64,000 nucleotides of DNA from Paenibacillus agricola. GTDB lineage: Bacteria > Bacillota > Bacilli > Paenibacillales > NBRC-103111. Numbering within the stretch: the stretch's first letter is position 1; each line of letters begins with the position of its first letter. The stretch is from the NCBI RefSeq assembly GCF_011440305.1, contig NZ_JAAOIW010000009.1, forward strand, positions 1 to 64,000, in the 5' to 3' direction. The translations under genes and the position numbers were made by a program. The notes under the pieces were generated by a model, which did no database searches, was not told the origin of the DNA, and worked only from the letters and a program-made list of their open reading frames with translations. Below are positions 1-7,536 of this stretch, piece by piece.

Positions 1-35
1 CCTGCTCATTTTTACTAAAGTGTTTTTTACTCATA
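1..35 (-). CDS. IS3-type transposase OrfA, N-terminal start only (runs off the window)
   Basis: A minus-strand reading frame begins at an ATG here and runs off the left edge. The visible residues, MSKKHFSKNEQ, resemble the start of IS3-family helix-turn-helix OrfA proteins. A purine-rich GGGGGCGAG lies just upstream of the ATG and can serve as a ribosome binding site. Only 11 residues are visible, so the family call is tentative. The long hairpin at 71-120 would be this element's left-end untranslated region if the call is right. Confidence 0.4.
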
Positions 36-70
36 TGCTCGCCCCCACTATTCTCTCTAGTATACAAAAA

Positions 71-120
71 GGTACCCATACGCTAAACACTTTTTTTAAA
101 GTGTCCAGTGTATGGGTACC
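71..120. repeat. Near-perfect 50-bp inverted repeat (hairpin), possible IS end
   Basis: GGTACCCATAC at 71-81 is perfectly complementary to GTATGGGTACC at 110-120, and most of the interior (ACACTTT/AAAGTGT) also pairs, giving one long hairpin. It sits upstream of the transposase-like start at 1-35. It is either an IS terminal structure or a transcript barrier; the sequence does not decide between them. Confidence 0.6.
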
Positions 121-155
121 AGTTTACTCCTCCACTCCACTTAGTATCCGTTAGT

Positions 156-477
156 TCAATCTTTTTGCTCGATATAGATCAATAAAAATTCTTTATCCTC
201 AGGAAAGGAAAGCTGAAGTTCTTTTACTTGCTCCACTGTTTTCCAAGCAATTTCATGTATGAGTCCATCAGGATCGTGGATGGTCGGCTGTCCATGACAT
301 ACAACAATTCTCTAAAGTTTCCTCGTTTTCTTTACCTCCAGAAGGCACCGACCATCACTTTTCCTCTTCTGGCTTACCTTGTAAAACCGTAAGTATTTGT
401 CTTTCAGAATTCACACATAAGCCTGCTGATCCAATCCATTTGTTCAACTCATGAACAGATAAATCTAGGCAGTACAT
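156..477 (-). pseudogene. NUDIX hydrolase remnant
   Basis: Conceptual translation on the minus strand in two frames gives a NUDIX-like N-terminus (LDLSVHELNKWIGSAGLCV, then VPSGGKENEETLE) and a C-terminus (HGQPTIHDPDGLIHEIAWK ending in LLIYIEQKD). Two lesions are visible: an in-frame TGA just before the WSVPSGG segment, and loss of the REVxEE half of the Nudix box, which should lie between the two parts. It therefore cannot be catalytic. The final stop codon TGA (156-158) is formed by the end of a short intergenic repeat (CCGTTAGTTCA on the plus strand), as seen at other small genes in this window. Confidence 0.65.
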
Positions 478-603
478 ATGTATCAAAGTGGGTGTTTTAT
501 ACAAATGTCTTTTATTGAGCTATGGTATTTCGGTAGGTAAGAGCAGTTCATCCTGGGCGTCATACACAGAACCGTGACTATCGGTCCGCAATTAATAGAA
601 GAA

Positions 604-633
604 AAGAACAGCCATAATTACATGGCTGTTCTT
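604..633 (-). terminator. Rho-independent terminator
   Basis: AAGAACAGCCAT (604-615) pairs perfectly with ATGGCTGTTCTT (622-633) around a 6-base loop. On the minus strand the stem is followed by TTTCTTCT. It lies about 50 bases past the end of the zeta-toxin remnant and would end that minus-strand transcript. Confidence 0.7.
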
Positions 634-683
634 GTTATGGTTCAAGTTATTGTACAATGCATTCAATCCAAGAAGGACCGGAA

Positions 684-1081
684 TCAGATCGATAAGGATA
701 TTAAGCCATCGTCCGAACCCAGAATAATTCTTCCCTCCGATAAACTGTTATCAATGACAATTAAATGATCATTAAATCAAGATGAGCGAGTAAATTTTGA
801 ATCGATGTTGGATGCCGTCTTACGATATCTTCAGAAGGGATATGATGTCCACCGTTTTCCACCCGCACTGCCACTCTCTCAAGATTCAAATGATAATCGC
901 CTAGACCGACATAAAACATTGTAATTTCAAACCCATTGGCCTTGCCATCACGCATAAGCCTGATGGCATTACCTCCAGCCAATGTAGTTTCGACTGAAAA
1001 ATCGCGGCTGTTTCGAATACAGTCCTTGGCCAATTTAATGGCTTCTTTCCCTGCAGATATTTTATTACTGGCCCTACTTTG
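684..1081 (-). pseudogene. Zeta-toxin-like P-loop kinase remnant
   Basis: Minus-strand translation gives NKISAGKEAIKLAKDCI, then the strongly conserved RDFSVETTLAGG and FYVGLGDYHLNLERVAVRV segments of the zeta-toxin/COG4185 ATPase family. After LLAHLDLMI a frameshift is needed to continue into VIDNSLSEGRIILGSDDG, the usual C-terminus. The N-terminal Walker A region is missing: the frame opens directly at the stop codon of the upstream DUF1801 gene. The gene is truncated and frameshifted, so inactive. No epsilon-type antitoxin is next to it. Confidence 0.65.
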
Positions 1082-1423
1082 CTATAGAGTGCTTGAAGCC
1101 TGAACCAGAAGATCTTCCAGGAGACCGTAATCGGGTGTATCCTCTTTACGGATTTTTAGCCACTTCCTCTCGTCTGGCCCTTCAAATCCTTTCGGAAAGG
1201 TAAGGCCGGAAGAATTCATGATCATGAATGCAATGGCATCTTTCGATGGTGATATAACCGCCGCATAATGCCCATTTTTCAGGAAATGGGGCTTCTTGTA
1301 TTGAATGCGTTCTTCGGCTTCAGGAATAACCTGATGGACCATCTTGCGTAGTTGGTTGCTGACCTCGATTTGCCATGGTTGACTAAGGTTCTCGATAAAT
1401 GCGGAAACTTCCTGATTCATCAT
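1082..1423 (-). CDS. DUF1801 (YdhG-like) protein
   Basis: A 113-residue protein matching the DUF1801/YdhG fold, which includes frataxin-like iron-binding proteins of Bacilli. Family signatures visible are the PWQIEVSNQLRKMVHQVIPEAE helix region, the YKKPHFLKNGHYAAV strand region and the C-terminal KWLKIRKEDTPDYGLLEDLL helix. The biochemical role is not established for most members. The gene begins five bases after the upstream TetR gene ends, and its AAGGAG ribosome binding site lies inside the last codons of that gene, so the two are co-transcribed and translationally linked. Length is normal and no lesion is seen. Confidence 0.85.
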   Translation of the reverse strand: MMNQEVSAFIENLSQPWQIEVSNQLRKMVHQVIPEAEERIQYKKPHFLKNGHYAAVISPSKDAIAFMIMNSSGLTFPKGFEGPDERKWLKIRKEDTPDYGLLEDLLVQASSTL

Positions 1424-1428
1424 TTCTT

Positions 1429-2043
1429 TTACTGCTCCTTTTCACAGTTTATTTTGGAAAGAGTTAGAGACTGGACGAAGATTTTCACGTTCTCTTGTAT
1501 GAACTGATCAAGACTGATACCCGGATAATTGTTACCAGCTTCCAAATCGTTAATGAACGCGCCATATTGAGCCATCATGAATGTAAACGCCATCATGGTT
1601 GGGTTCGTACAAACCATTTTCCCTTTTTCGCTCATCGTTATAAAGTAATCCGTCAGAAACGTCAACAGTTGGCGAGGATGTTGCAGTCGACGTTCTTTAA
1701 AGCCGGGGACATAGACCTCATCTTTTAAGGCGATTAGAATCAGCTTTCGGTCTCGGTTCATGATGTCATGATACTTTTTGCTGATGGCTAGTAGGTCGAC
1801 TTCTAACTCCCATACAATCTGTTCGTTGAAGAGTGCTCGCATCTCTTCGGCATACTGAAATCGTTCAAGGGCGGCTTCCAACAAATTTTGCTTGCTACCG
1901 AAATGCCGAAAAAGCGTCTTTTCGCTTAAGTCGGCAGATGAGGCGATTTCCTCTGTCGTGACGCCGTGGTAGCCTTTCTCCGAAATTAGGTCAATCGCAG
2001 CCCGTAACAATTTCTCAGCGCTCCCTTGCTTAGTTTGATGCAT
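1429..2043 (-). CDS. TetR/AcrR family regulator
   Basis: A 204-residue one-component repressor. The N-terminal helix-turn-helix is clear (residues about 8-55: KLLRAAIDLISEKGYHGVT, then the recognition helix ADLSEKTLFRHFGSK), followed by an all-helical ligand domain with a TetR_C-like end. The ATG at 2043 was chosen because GGGAG lies six bases before it; an in-frame TTG two codons earlier overlaps that site. It heads a two-gene unit with the DUF1801 gene. A perfect inverted repeat 34 bases upstream is its likely operator, implying autoregulation. The ligand is unknown. Confidence 0.9.
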   Translation of the reverse strand: MHQTKQGSAEKLLRAAIDLISEKGYHGVTTEEIASSADLSEKTLFRHFGSKQNLLEAALERFQYAEEMRALFNEQIVWELEVDLLAISKKYHDIMNRDRKLILIALKDEVYVPGFKERRLQHPRQLLTFLTDYFITMSEKGKMVCTNPTMMAFTFMMAQYGAFINDLEAGNNYPGISLDQFIQENVKIFVQSLTLSKINCEKEQ

Positions 2044-2076
2044 GATCAACTCCCTTTCTGTAGATTACGAAATGTC

Positions 2077-2094
2077 TGTCAGTGGTGACTGACA
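2077..2094 (-). promoter_or_regulatory. Likely TetR operator
   Basis: TGTCAGT (2077-2083) and ACTGACA (2088-2094) form a perfect inverted repeat with a 4-base centre, placed just upstream of the TetR gene that starts at 2043. Size and position fit an autoregulatory TetR operator. Binding is inferred from symmetry and location only. Confidence 0.6.
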
Positions 2095-2138
2095 TTATAG
2101 TATTACAAATTTATCCTCTCGTCAAGAGGACACCTCGC

Positions 2139-2400
2139 TTATAATGAAAATACGATGGATTTGCGCATGCCGGTGCTGCCGCAGGCCAGATACACAGGCG
2201 AGGTTGAAGTGGATCACAGCATAACAGAGTAAGCGAGGCCACTACATTGCGAAGCAGCTTAGGTTCAAAACCGGGACGAACCTCGATCCGGTCAACACCG
2301 ATTTGGATTTGAAGCGATGAGGTGGTGGAACCGTGAAGTCATGCTCGGCACACCAGGTTTTCATGGTTTGAACGCTGGCCTGATAATCGGATCTAATTGG
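2139..2400 (-). mobile_element. IS66-family remnant (tnpA and tnpB pieces)
   Basis: Two decayed minus-strand pieces adjoin. At about 2242-2400 the frame reads DYQASVQTMKTWCAEHDFT, the typical N-terminal helix of the IS66 accessory protein TnpA (compare the usual SGQTVKAWCxEH pattern). At 2139-2215 the frame reads SPVYLACGSTGMRKSI, the diagnostic N-terminus of IS66 TnpB, ending at a stop soon after. No TnpC transposase is present. The remnant abuts the 3' end of the decayed phosphotransferase gene. Confidence 0.5.
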
Positions 2401-3221
2401 GCTTATGAAGTGTACCATTCTTATGTTCCTTGAGCAGCTTTGCGAAAAGCTCACTAGAGTAATTAATCCTCCGCTCAGGAAATTCGCCTGTAAGTATAAT
2501 CTTCAACATATGAAGCAGACGTTTACCCGTTAGTTCAGTTGGCCCGAGAGACCATTGTCTAATACTGGGACATAGGTATATCAACCCACAGTAACGAAAT
2601 GCTGCCCTCAATCTTTCATAAAAACCATCATAGCTAAGTTAAGTGATATACCGTTTGCAATTAATTCGTTGTAATAAAGTTTGGCATCCTCAAGGTTAAA
2701 ATAACTGGCCAGGTCAATATAAAAAGGCGCATAATAGCACCACCCAAAATCAATAAAATATGGTTTTCCATGATAATAATGTATGTGGGAACCATCTACC
2801 GACTGCAGATCTCATGCGTGAGAGTCAGGCTTTCCTTCTCATCGTACAAAGCCGCCATATCACGTGCAAAAGCGTTGGCTTTTTCACGTAATGATGGCAG
2901 ATGCGCGCCAAATTCTCTGCAAAATTTGGGATTTTGCTCCATAAGCGCTTCAAAATGGTTCATAGATACTTGCGTAACTAAATAATTTTTCCAATAATGA
3001 CGGTCAGCATGGGGGAGCCACAGCATCCCCGAACCCCTTTGCATATTACGGACATGGATTCTGGCTAATGCCTCCGCAACCCTTGGCAACCAATCTAAGC
3101 CAGGCGGAGGAGATTTAACACTTCCTAAATCTTCTATCGCCATCCATCTAGGCACATCTGTTTCCATATCCAGTGAAAAAGCGGCTGGCGTGTTCCGATG
3201 GCCCTGGTCAGTTAACGACAT
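2393..3221 (-). pseudogene. Aminoglycoside-phosphotransferase-like kinase, frameshifted and 5'-truncated
   Basis: Three frames must be joined. Residues from the first (MDETDVPRWMAIEDLG-type lid region, ending ESLTLTH) are followed after a one-base shift by the catalytic loop remnant DLQSVDGSHIHYYHGKPY and the metal-binding IDFGWCYY motif. A second shift near 2612 leads into a C-terminus ending KLLKEHKNGTLHKPN. The N-terminal lobe before the lid is missing. These are hallmarks of the APH/choline kinase family, so the product was probably a small-molecule kinase; substrate unknown. An IS66 remnant lies at its 3' end and a short intergenic repeat at its 5' end. Confidence 0.7.
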
Positions 3222-3236
3222 ATATGAAATTCAATA

Positions 3237-3300
3237 GACTTGGTGAACTGCCCGTTAGCCATTCATGCAGCGCAAAAGCAGTGCTTTACCACAGAGGATG
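3237..3300 (+). repeat. Dispersed intergenic repeat, copy 2
   Basis: Carries the left-end motif GAACTGCCCGTTAGCC followed by a short imperfect GC-rich palindrome. It lies between the acetyltransferase gene at 3335 (downstream side of that minus-strand gene) and the phosphotransferase remnant. Orientation is the same as in the other copies. Confidence 0.6.
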
Positions 3301-3334
3301 AAAGTTAATCAGTTCTTTCATGATAGCTCAACAA

Positions 3335-3847
3335 TTATGGTTTAACTTTAGTGAAATACAGATTCAAATCGTCATCAACACAAACCATGGCACCAGGGTC
3401 AACTGGTTGTTCTTTGTACATAACTCCCCTGCCATCTGGTATATATCCCCTTTTTGCGTATAAACGTTGCGCGCTGCCATAGCTTTTGTATAGTCCAACG
3501 CCAATTCCAACTATTTCGAATTTCTCAAATGCAATGTTCTCGATAGCCTCCATTAATGTATTTCCAATTCCATGATTTCGTAATGGAGGAATAACATTAA
3601 AATCATTAACTTCAGGTATTCCATTTCCAACAAAGTAAGGATAATGAGATGTAGCAAGCAAATGTAAGCTTCCCGCAAACTGCCCTTGGTAAAAGGCTAA
3701 TAAAGTTATTCTTTCTCCTGCCACGTTCTGTTCCCAGCACCTCAAGATGTAATCCCTAGGTTTTTTAATATCATGTTCAGTAAAGACTTGGTATACAAGT
3801 TCCACATCTGAATCAGTCATTTGACGAACTATAATGGAATTGTTCAT
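3335..3847 (-). CDS. GNAT family N-acetyltransferase
   Basis: A 170-residue single-domain acetyltransferase that would transfer an acetyl group from acetyl-CoA to an unknown amine. The fold is recognisable from the start (IIVRQMTDSDVELVYQVF) and from the pyrophosphate-binding motif A around residues 85-100 (FNVIPPLRNHGIGNTLM; R/H-G-I-G). The C-terminal GSAQRLYAKRGY is the usual alpha4-beta7 segment. GGAGGG lies seven bases before the ATG. It stands alone between two copies of the intergenic repeat, and no own promoter is obvious. Confidence 0.88.
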   Translation of the reverse strand: MNNSIIVRQMTDSDVELVYQVFTEHDIKKPRDYILRCWEQNVAGERITLLAFYQGQFAGSLHLLATSHYPYFVGNGIPEVNDFNVIPPLRNHGIGNTLMEAIENIAFEKFEIVGIGVGLYKSYGSAQRLYAKRGYIPDGRGVMYKEQPVDPGAMVCVDDDLNLYFTKVKP

Positions 3848-3870
3848 AATTTCCCTCCAATGGTCAATTG

Positions 3871-3925
3871 CATGTGAAGGACTGCCGCGTGGCGGTATTG
3901 AACTATCGTTACCGTTAACTTAGCG
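3871..3925 (+). repeat. Dispersed intergenic repeat, copy 3
   Basis: Contains GGACTGCCGCGTGGCGGT and the right-end motif GAACTATCGTTACCGTTAA. It fills almost all the space between the stop codon of the methyltransferase gene (3931) and the start region of the acetyltransferase gene (3847). Confidence 0.7.
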
Positions 3926-3930
3926 GCGAA

Positions 3931-4698
3931 TCATTTTCTTGCTAAATATAAATCGATAGTATCATAAACATTCAATACATCACCAAAACGGACAATCGCT
4001 TCTTTAATTTCGCTTTCAAATAATTCTTTTGTAGCGGGTGGCAAGCTTCTATGATCTGAATATGTATTCAATAAGGAAATATAGTCAGACGAAGAAAATG
4101 TTCTTGTTAAGTGATATAGCTTAAACACAACCTCTCTAAAACCATATGCTTGAATTGTCTTCGAGATATTTTTATATCTTTCAGTATCATGTTCGATAAT
4201 TTTTGTACTAGAAGGTCTATATCTTTGATATATACTTTGAATATTCTGATGCAATTCATCATTTACTCGTGCTACAAATGGGCGATTCCAAAATAATGCT
4301 AGTATTCCACCGGATTTTAATAATTTTAAGACTTTAGGATAACCTATATTTTCTGGAATCCAATGAAATGCAGTAGCTGAATAAATTATATCTATACTAT
4401 TATTTGGACATTCATATTCTTCAAATGAAGTATTGCATACCCTAAAGTTTTTATATTCTTGAAACTTTAATTTTGAATATTCTGCGAGGTCTCTCCCTAA
4501 CTCAATTGCCGTTAATTCACAACCTGTTTCCAGAAAGGGTCTTGTTGCCTGACCGGTTCCAATACCAACCTCAAGTGCTTTTTTACCTTGCTCAAGTTGA
4601 GAATACGCAAGGACATCTTTGAATAAATCATCACAATATGTAGGTCTCCGCTTGTCGTAGTTTTCCACATCCTCATTAAATGCTAATCGTTTGTCCAT
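3931..4698 (-). CDS. Class I SAM-dependent methyltransferase
   Basis: A 255-residue methyltransferase of the Methyltransf_11/25 type. Motif I is LEVGIGTGQATRPF at about residues 40-53, the acidic adenosine contact follows in TAIELGRDL, and the motif-IV region IIYSATAFHWIP plus LKSGGILALFWNRP are typical of small-molecule methylases. The substrate is unknown. The ATG at 4698 was chosen because GGGGGGAAAT sits directly before it; a TTG four codons upstream lies inside that site. The stop codon is a few bases from intergenic repeat copy 3, and copy 4 lies upstream, so the gene is framed by repeats. Confidence 0.88.
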   Translation of the reverse strand: MDKRLAFNEDVENYDKRRPTYCDDLFKDVLAYSQLEQGKKALEVGIGTGQATRPFLETGCELTAIELGRDLAEYSKLKFQEYKNFRVCNTSFEEYECPNNSIDIIYSATAFHWIPENIGYPKVLKLLKSGGILALFWNRPFVARVNDELHQNIQSIYQRYRPSSTKIIEHDTERYKNISKTIQAYGFREVVFKLYHLTRTFSSSDYISLLNTYSDHRSLPPATKELFESEIKEAIVRFGDVLNVYDTIDLYLARK

Positions 4699-4747
4699 AT
4701 TTCCCCCCAATAATATTTTGAAGTCCGTTCACATAAAGATTATCGCC

Positions 4748-4904
4748 TAATACGTTATACTGCCCGTTCGAGCGAAGGACTGCCACTCGGCAGCCTTCAA
4801 ATGTTTAACAATGGTGCCCGTTCGCACAGTGGGTGTCAATCGAATACGCTGCTACAGCCTGCTTGGGTATTATTACTAAACTATCGTTCCCAGTTAGTTG
4901 CATG
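4748..4904 (+). repeat. Dispersed intergenic repeat, copy 4 (long form)
   Basis: Holds the left-end motif ATACTGCCCGTTCGAGCGAAGG, a palindrome CTGCCACTCGGCAG, a second GGTGCCCGTTCGC, and the right-end motif AAACTATCGTTCCCAGTTAG at about 4878-4897. It is longer than other copies and may be two copies fused by deletion. It ends just before the stop codon of the gene at 4908. Confidence 0.65.
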
Positions 4905-4907
4905 AAC

Positions 4908-5326
4908 TCATGTCTTGAATCTATTCTTTTGCAACCATTTTCCAGCAAAATCAACACCTGCTTTCATATTAAATATTCTACATTTAGCATTGCCAGTTTC
5001 ACCTAATGTAACGTTGTTAGTTTCATCAAATGCTTTTCCAATCTGTTCAAAATCCTCATCAGCGTCATAAGCATAATCATCAAACCATTTCCAATATCTT
5101 TTATTATTTTCTATTATTGCAGCTCCCATTTTCCTAAATAACTCTGCAATACATCCCATTCCTCTTGTTGGCGAAAGATTTACATCAAAGGCAGGCATGC
5201 TATCATATATCTTTTCTATCCATTCCCTCGGGACTGGAGGATTAACACCAAGTTTTATAAAGCATTATATATAGAATCTATAGAATTCATATTTATTGTT
5301 AATTCAATTGTTCTTTGTTCACTCAT
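4908..5326 (-). pseudogene. Unknown small protein gene with a frameshift
   Basis: A good AAAGGAG site precedes an ATG at 5326 that starts MSEQRTIELTINMNSIDSIY. After NAL a stop follows, but shifting frame at a TATAAAAC tract continues smoothly into KLGVNPPVPREWIEKIYDS, then FDVNLSPTRGMGCIAELF, and on to WLQKNRFKT. The joined product would be about 139 residues. I do not recognise the family. The downstream part alone has a possible internal start at 5198, without a convincing ribosome binding site. Either a true lesion or a sequencing error in the A-run. Repeat copy 4 begins about ten bases after its stop. Confidence 0.6.
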
Positions 5327-5508
5327 TATTCACATCTCCTTTAGTCAAAATCGCCATCGAAATTTATCAGTCATTTACTAATCATTTTACCATATAACCA
5401 TCTTATCGTATCCAATTTTTGGACATAATCTCTCTATAAATTCCCAATTCTCTACCGATGAAAATGAATTCGTGGAAGCTTAACGACAGTTTCAACACAT
5501 ACCTTGTC

Positions 5509-5802
5509 TTATGTATCCAAAAAACCAGCCCCCTCAAAGGAGCGGTTCGTCGCAGCGTTTATTAAGCTAACGTGCCCGTTAGCCATCATGCAGCGCAGAG
5601 GATGAAAATGGATGAAATCTGTCAAAACTTTCTGGGAGCGGCTATCGCACAACAAGTAGGGCATTGTTAGAAAGGAATCATCAACAAGCATGAAACCTAA
5701 ATTATAATAGAGCGATTCGGCATAAGTTCCTTGCAATAAACCCAGTCTCATTATCGGATACGGATATTCCACATGTAGAACGGTCAACGCTCTCTTCAGC
5801 AC
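5509..5802 (-). pseudogene. GNAT acetyltransferase C-terminal fragment
   Basis: The first half reads LKRALTVLHVEYPYPIMRL, then LLQGTYAESLYYNLGFMLVDD, which fits the acetyl-CoA-binding helix and the alpha4-beta7 end of GNAT enzymes. The N-terminal half of the fold is missing, and the tail after about residue 55 is read from intergenic repeat sequence rather than enzyme. It is therefore a truncated remnant whose 3' end has been replaced by a repeat copy. Confidence 0.5.
5562..5612 (+). repeat. Dispersed intergenic repeat, copy 5
   Basis: Contains CTAACGTGCCCGTTAGCC followed by CATGCAGCGCAGAGGATGAAA, closely matching copy 2 (3237-3300). It lies over the 3' end of the acetyltransferase fragment. 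Confidence 0.6.
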
Positions 5803-5880
5803 CGAAGAGCGGAAGAGAACGTTGAATGGTCATATAGTTGCTGATACCCGAAGCATCTACGAGACTAGGATAGGACTCGT

Positions 5881-6315
5881 TTACCCCGCCAATAGGACCG
5901 CCGCGAGGAAAACGAGTTGCAGCACCGTTCGGGGAAGCAGCTTCGGTACGGGCCTCCCCCCGATCGTCATTGTTTCCCGGGCCGCCCGCACATTGGCGGG
6001 GAACATTGCGATCAGCAGCACCGCCAAGCCGATAGAAGCCAACTTCGAGGTGGCCGGAAATAGGATGCCGACCGCACCGGCAAGCTCCAGCCAGCCGGTG
6101 GCCGTCACAATCAGATCCGGTCTGGGAAATGCCTGAGGAACCAAACGGATCAAGTCCGGTCGTCGGGTCCCCCAGTGTGCGGAAGCCGTAAGCAACAGCA
6201 TCACGGCAACAGCTCCCTGAAGCGGAGATTGCCAGCCCCCGAAATAAGACAGTCCGATCAAGCCCAGACCCTTGAACAACAGAAAAGAAGCAACAAGTGC
6301 ATAGAACGGTACCAT
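5881..6315 (-). CDS. DoxX-family membrane protein
   Basis: A 144-residue integral membrane protein with four hydrophobic segments (about residues 4-20, 34-50, 70-98 and 125-143), matching DoxX/DoxX-like proteins. TGWLELAGAVGILFP followed by LASIGLAVLLIAMFPAN is a typical signature. These proteins are linked to thiol or redox stress in some bacteria; the role here is unknown. The ATG at 6315 is preceded by AAAAGGAG at suitable spacing; a GTG three codons earlier would overlap that site. It is the last gene of a TetR-DUF2269-DoxX unit, overlapping the RBS region with the stop of the upstream gene. Confidence 0.8.
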   Translation of the reverse strand: MVPFYALVASFLLFKGLGLIGLSYFGGWQSPLQGAVAVMLLLTASAHWGTRRPDLIRLVPQAFPRPDLIVTATGWLELAGAVGILFPATSKLASIGLAVLLIAMFPANVRAARETMTIGGRPVPKLLPRTVLQLVFLAAVLLAG

Positions 6316-6329
6316 ACGGCTCACTCCTT

Positions 6330-6645
6330 TTAATACTTTAGAAACCTTTCATAACCATAAGATATATAATGACCGGTAACGGCTAACAAAATCAGCGATA
6401 ACGTAAGCCAATTGATTTCCGACATCGGAATTTCCGCTTTGACGGCCATGATACTGCCCGAGACGATAATAAGGACGAGACCCGGTATCGTAAATCATAA
6501 TCGGCGAGCATAACGTTTGGGCCGCACGATGAATGACAGCCGGATTTTTCGTCATATCCGCCCGAATTTTCCAAAATGCCGCCGTTATGATATTTCCAAC
6601 GGACAGCACGACTCCAACCAAATGCAGAGTTAGCCACAAGTTCAA
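6330..6645 (-). pseudogene. DUF2269-like membrane protein with frameshifts
   Basis: Translation starts at a TTG at 6645, four bases after the TetR stop, with the GGAGAG site inside the end of the TetR gene. It reads NLWLTLHLVGVVLSVGNI, then FWKIRADMTKNPAVIHRAAQT. Two frame changes near 6500-6530 are needed to continue through VMLADY and FTIPGLVLIIVSGSIMAV to a C-terminus GHYISYGYERFLKY ending at 6330. The joined protein would have three or four membrane segments and fit DUF2269. Unless these are sequencing errors, the middle gene of this otherwise intact three-gene operon is broken. Confidence 0.6.
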
Positions 6646-6646
6646 C

Positions 6647-7258
6647 TCAGATCTCTCCTTTCTTCTCCTTCTTGCTGGGATACAAGATATCACTGATGAA
6701 TGACGAGAAATCATGCGCCGTAAAACCGGTCGGTGCATAGGGAATGGAGGAGCGGATACGTAAAGCGAACGTCATCAGAACGAACATTTCGGCTGTTTTG
6801 TCCTTATCGACCGATTCCGGAATCACCCCGCTGTTTTGACCGATCTCAATCCATTGTCTAGATAAAAACACGGACCGCTCATAATACTGCTTGAGTGCTT
6901 TTGCAATAAACGGCTCCTCCTTCCCGAGCAGATACATCAACACTTTGTTCGTAACATCCGCCTTTTCGTATGCCGCAATACTCTCCGAGATCTTCCACAT
7001 CGGCTCCTCGAATGATCGACGGCCTTTCTCCACTTCGTTCATAAAGCGTTCGTTCGTCTCTTCGAGCCTATCCTGCAGCACCCAGACAAAGATTTCGTCT
7101 TTGCTCTTCACATAATGGAAAATAGCCCCTTTCGACAAGCCCGATTGATCCATAATGTCCTTCATTGTGATCGAATGACATCCTTTTGCCCCTATCAACT
7201 CTTTGGTCGCATCAAGCAGAAGCCGTATGGTTTGCTGCCTGCGTTCCTCTTGTTTCAT
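6647..7258 (-). CDS. TetR/AcrR family regulator
   Basis: A 203-residue repressor whose N-terminal DNA-binding domain is clear: TIRLLLDATKELIGAKGC, then ITMKDIMDQSGLSKGAIFHYVKSKDEI. The rest is a helical ligand domain. The ATG at 7258 is chosen because GGAGGGACGACC precedes it; an earlier in-frame ATG lacks such a site. It is the first gene of an operon with the DUF2269 and DoxX genes, and its stop codon is four bases from the next start. A 21-base inverted repeat upstream is the likely operator. Confidence 0.88.
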   Translation of the reverse strand: MKQEERRQQTIRLLLDATKELIGAKGCHSITMKDIMDQSGLSKGAIFHYVKSKDEIFVWVLQDRLEETNERFMNEVEKGRRSFEEPMWKISESIAAYEKADVTNKVLMYLLGKEEPFIAKALKQYYERSVFLSRQWIEIGQNSGVIPESVDKDKTAEMFVLMTFALRIRSSIPYAPTGFTAHDFSSFISDILYPSKKEKKGEI

Positions 7259-7322
7259 GGTCGTCCCTCCGATGGTCGCAATCAGATTCATTTCCAATTC
7301 GTTTTTACTTATTTCCAATTAT

Positions 7323-7343
7323 ACATACCGACTATCGGTTTGT
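7323..7343 (-). promoter_or_regulatory. Likely TetR operator
   Basis: ACATACCGA (7323-7331) and TCGGTTTGT (7335-7343) pair with one mismatch around a 3-base centre. This resembles classic TetR/QacR-class operators and lies about 65 bases upstream of the regulator gene starting at 7258. Confidence 0.6.
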
Positions 7344-7536
7344 AAATTAAACTTTTTATTTAGTTTACAAATATTTCTCTGCATCCAAACTTGCCCTTAC
7401 TTATGCTACGCATCAGCGTATCATCTATAGAGCTAAATCTAAGAGCACCTTTTAGGTGCCCTTTGCAAATCCATATGTAAAATACTACTCCAGATGCTGG
7501 AGAAGTGGCTAAGTTGCAACGTAATATGATCGTGAG

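Noticed and set aside
574-768. 64-codon plus-strand open frame
   Set aside because: It crosses a minus-strand terminator and is antisense to the zeta-toxin remnant; no ribosome binding site.
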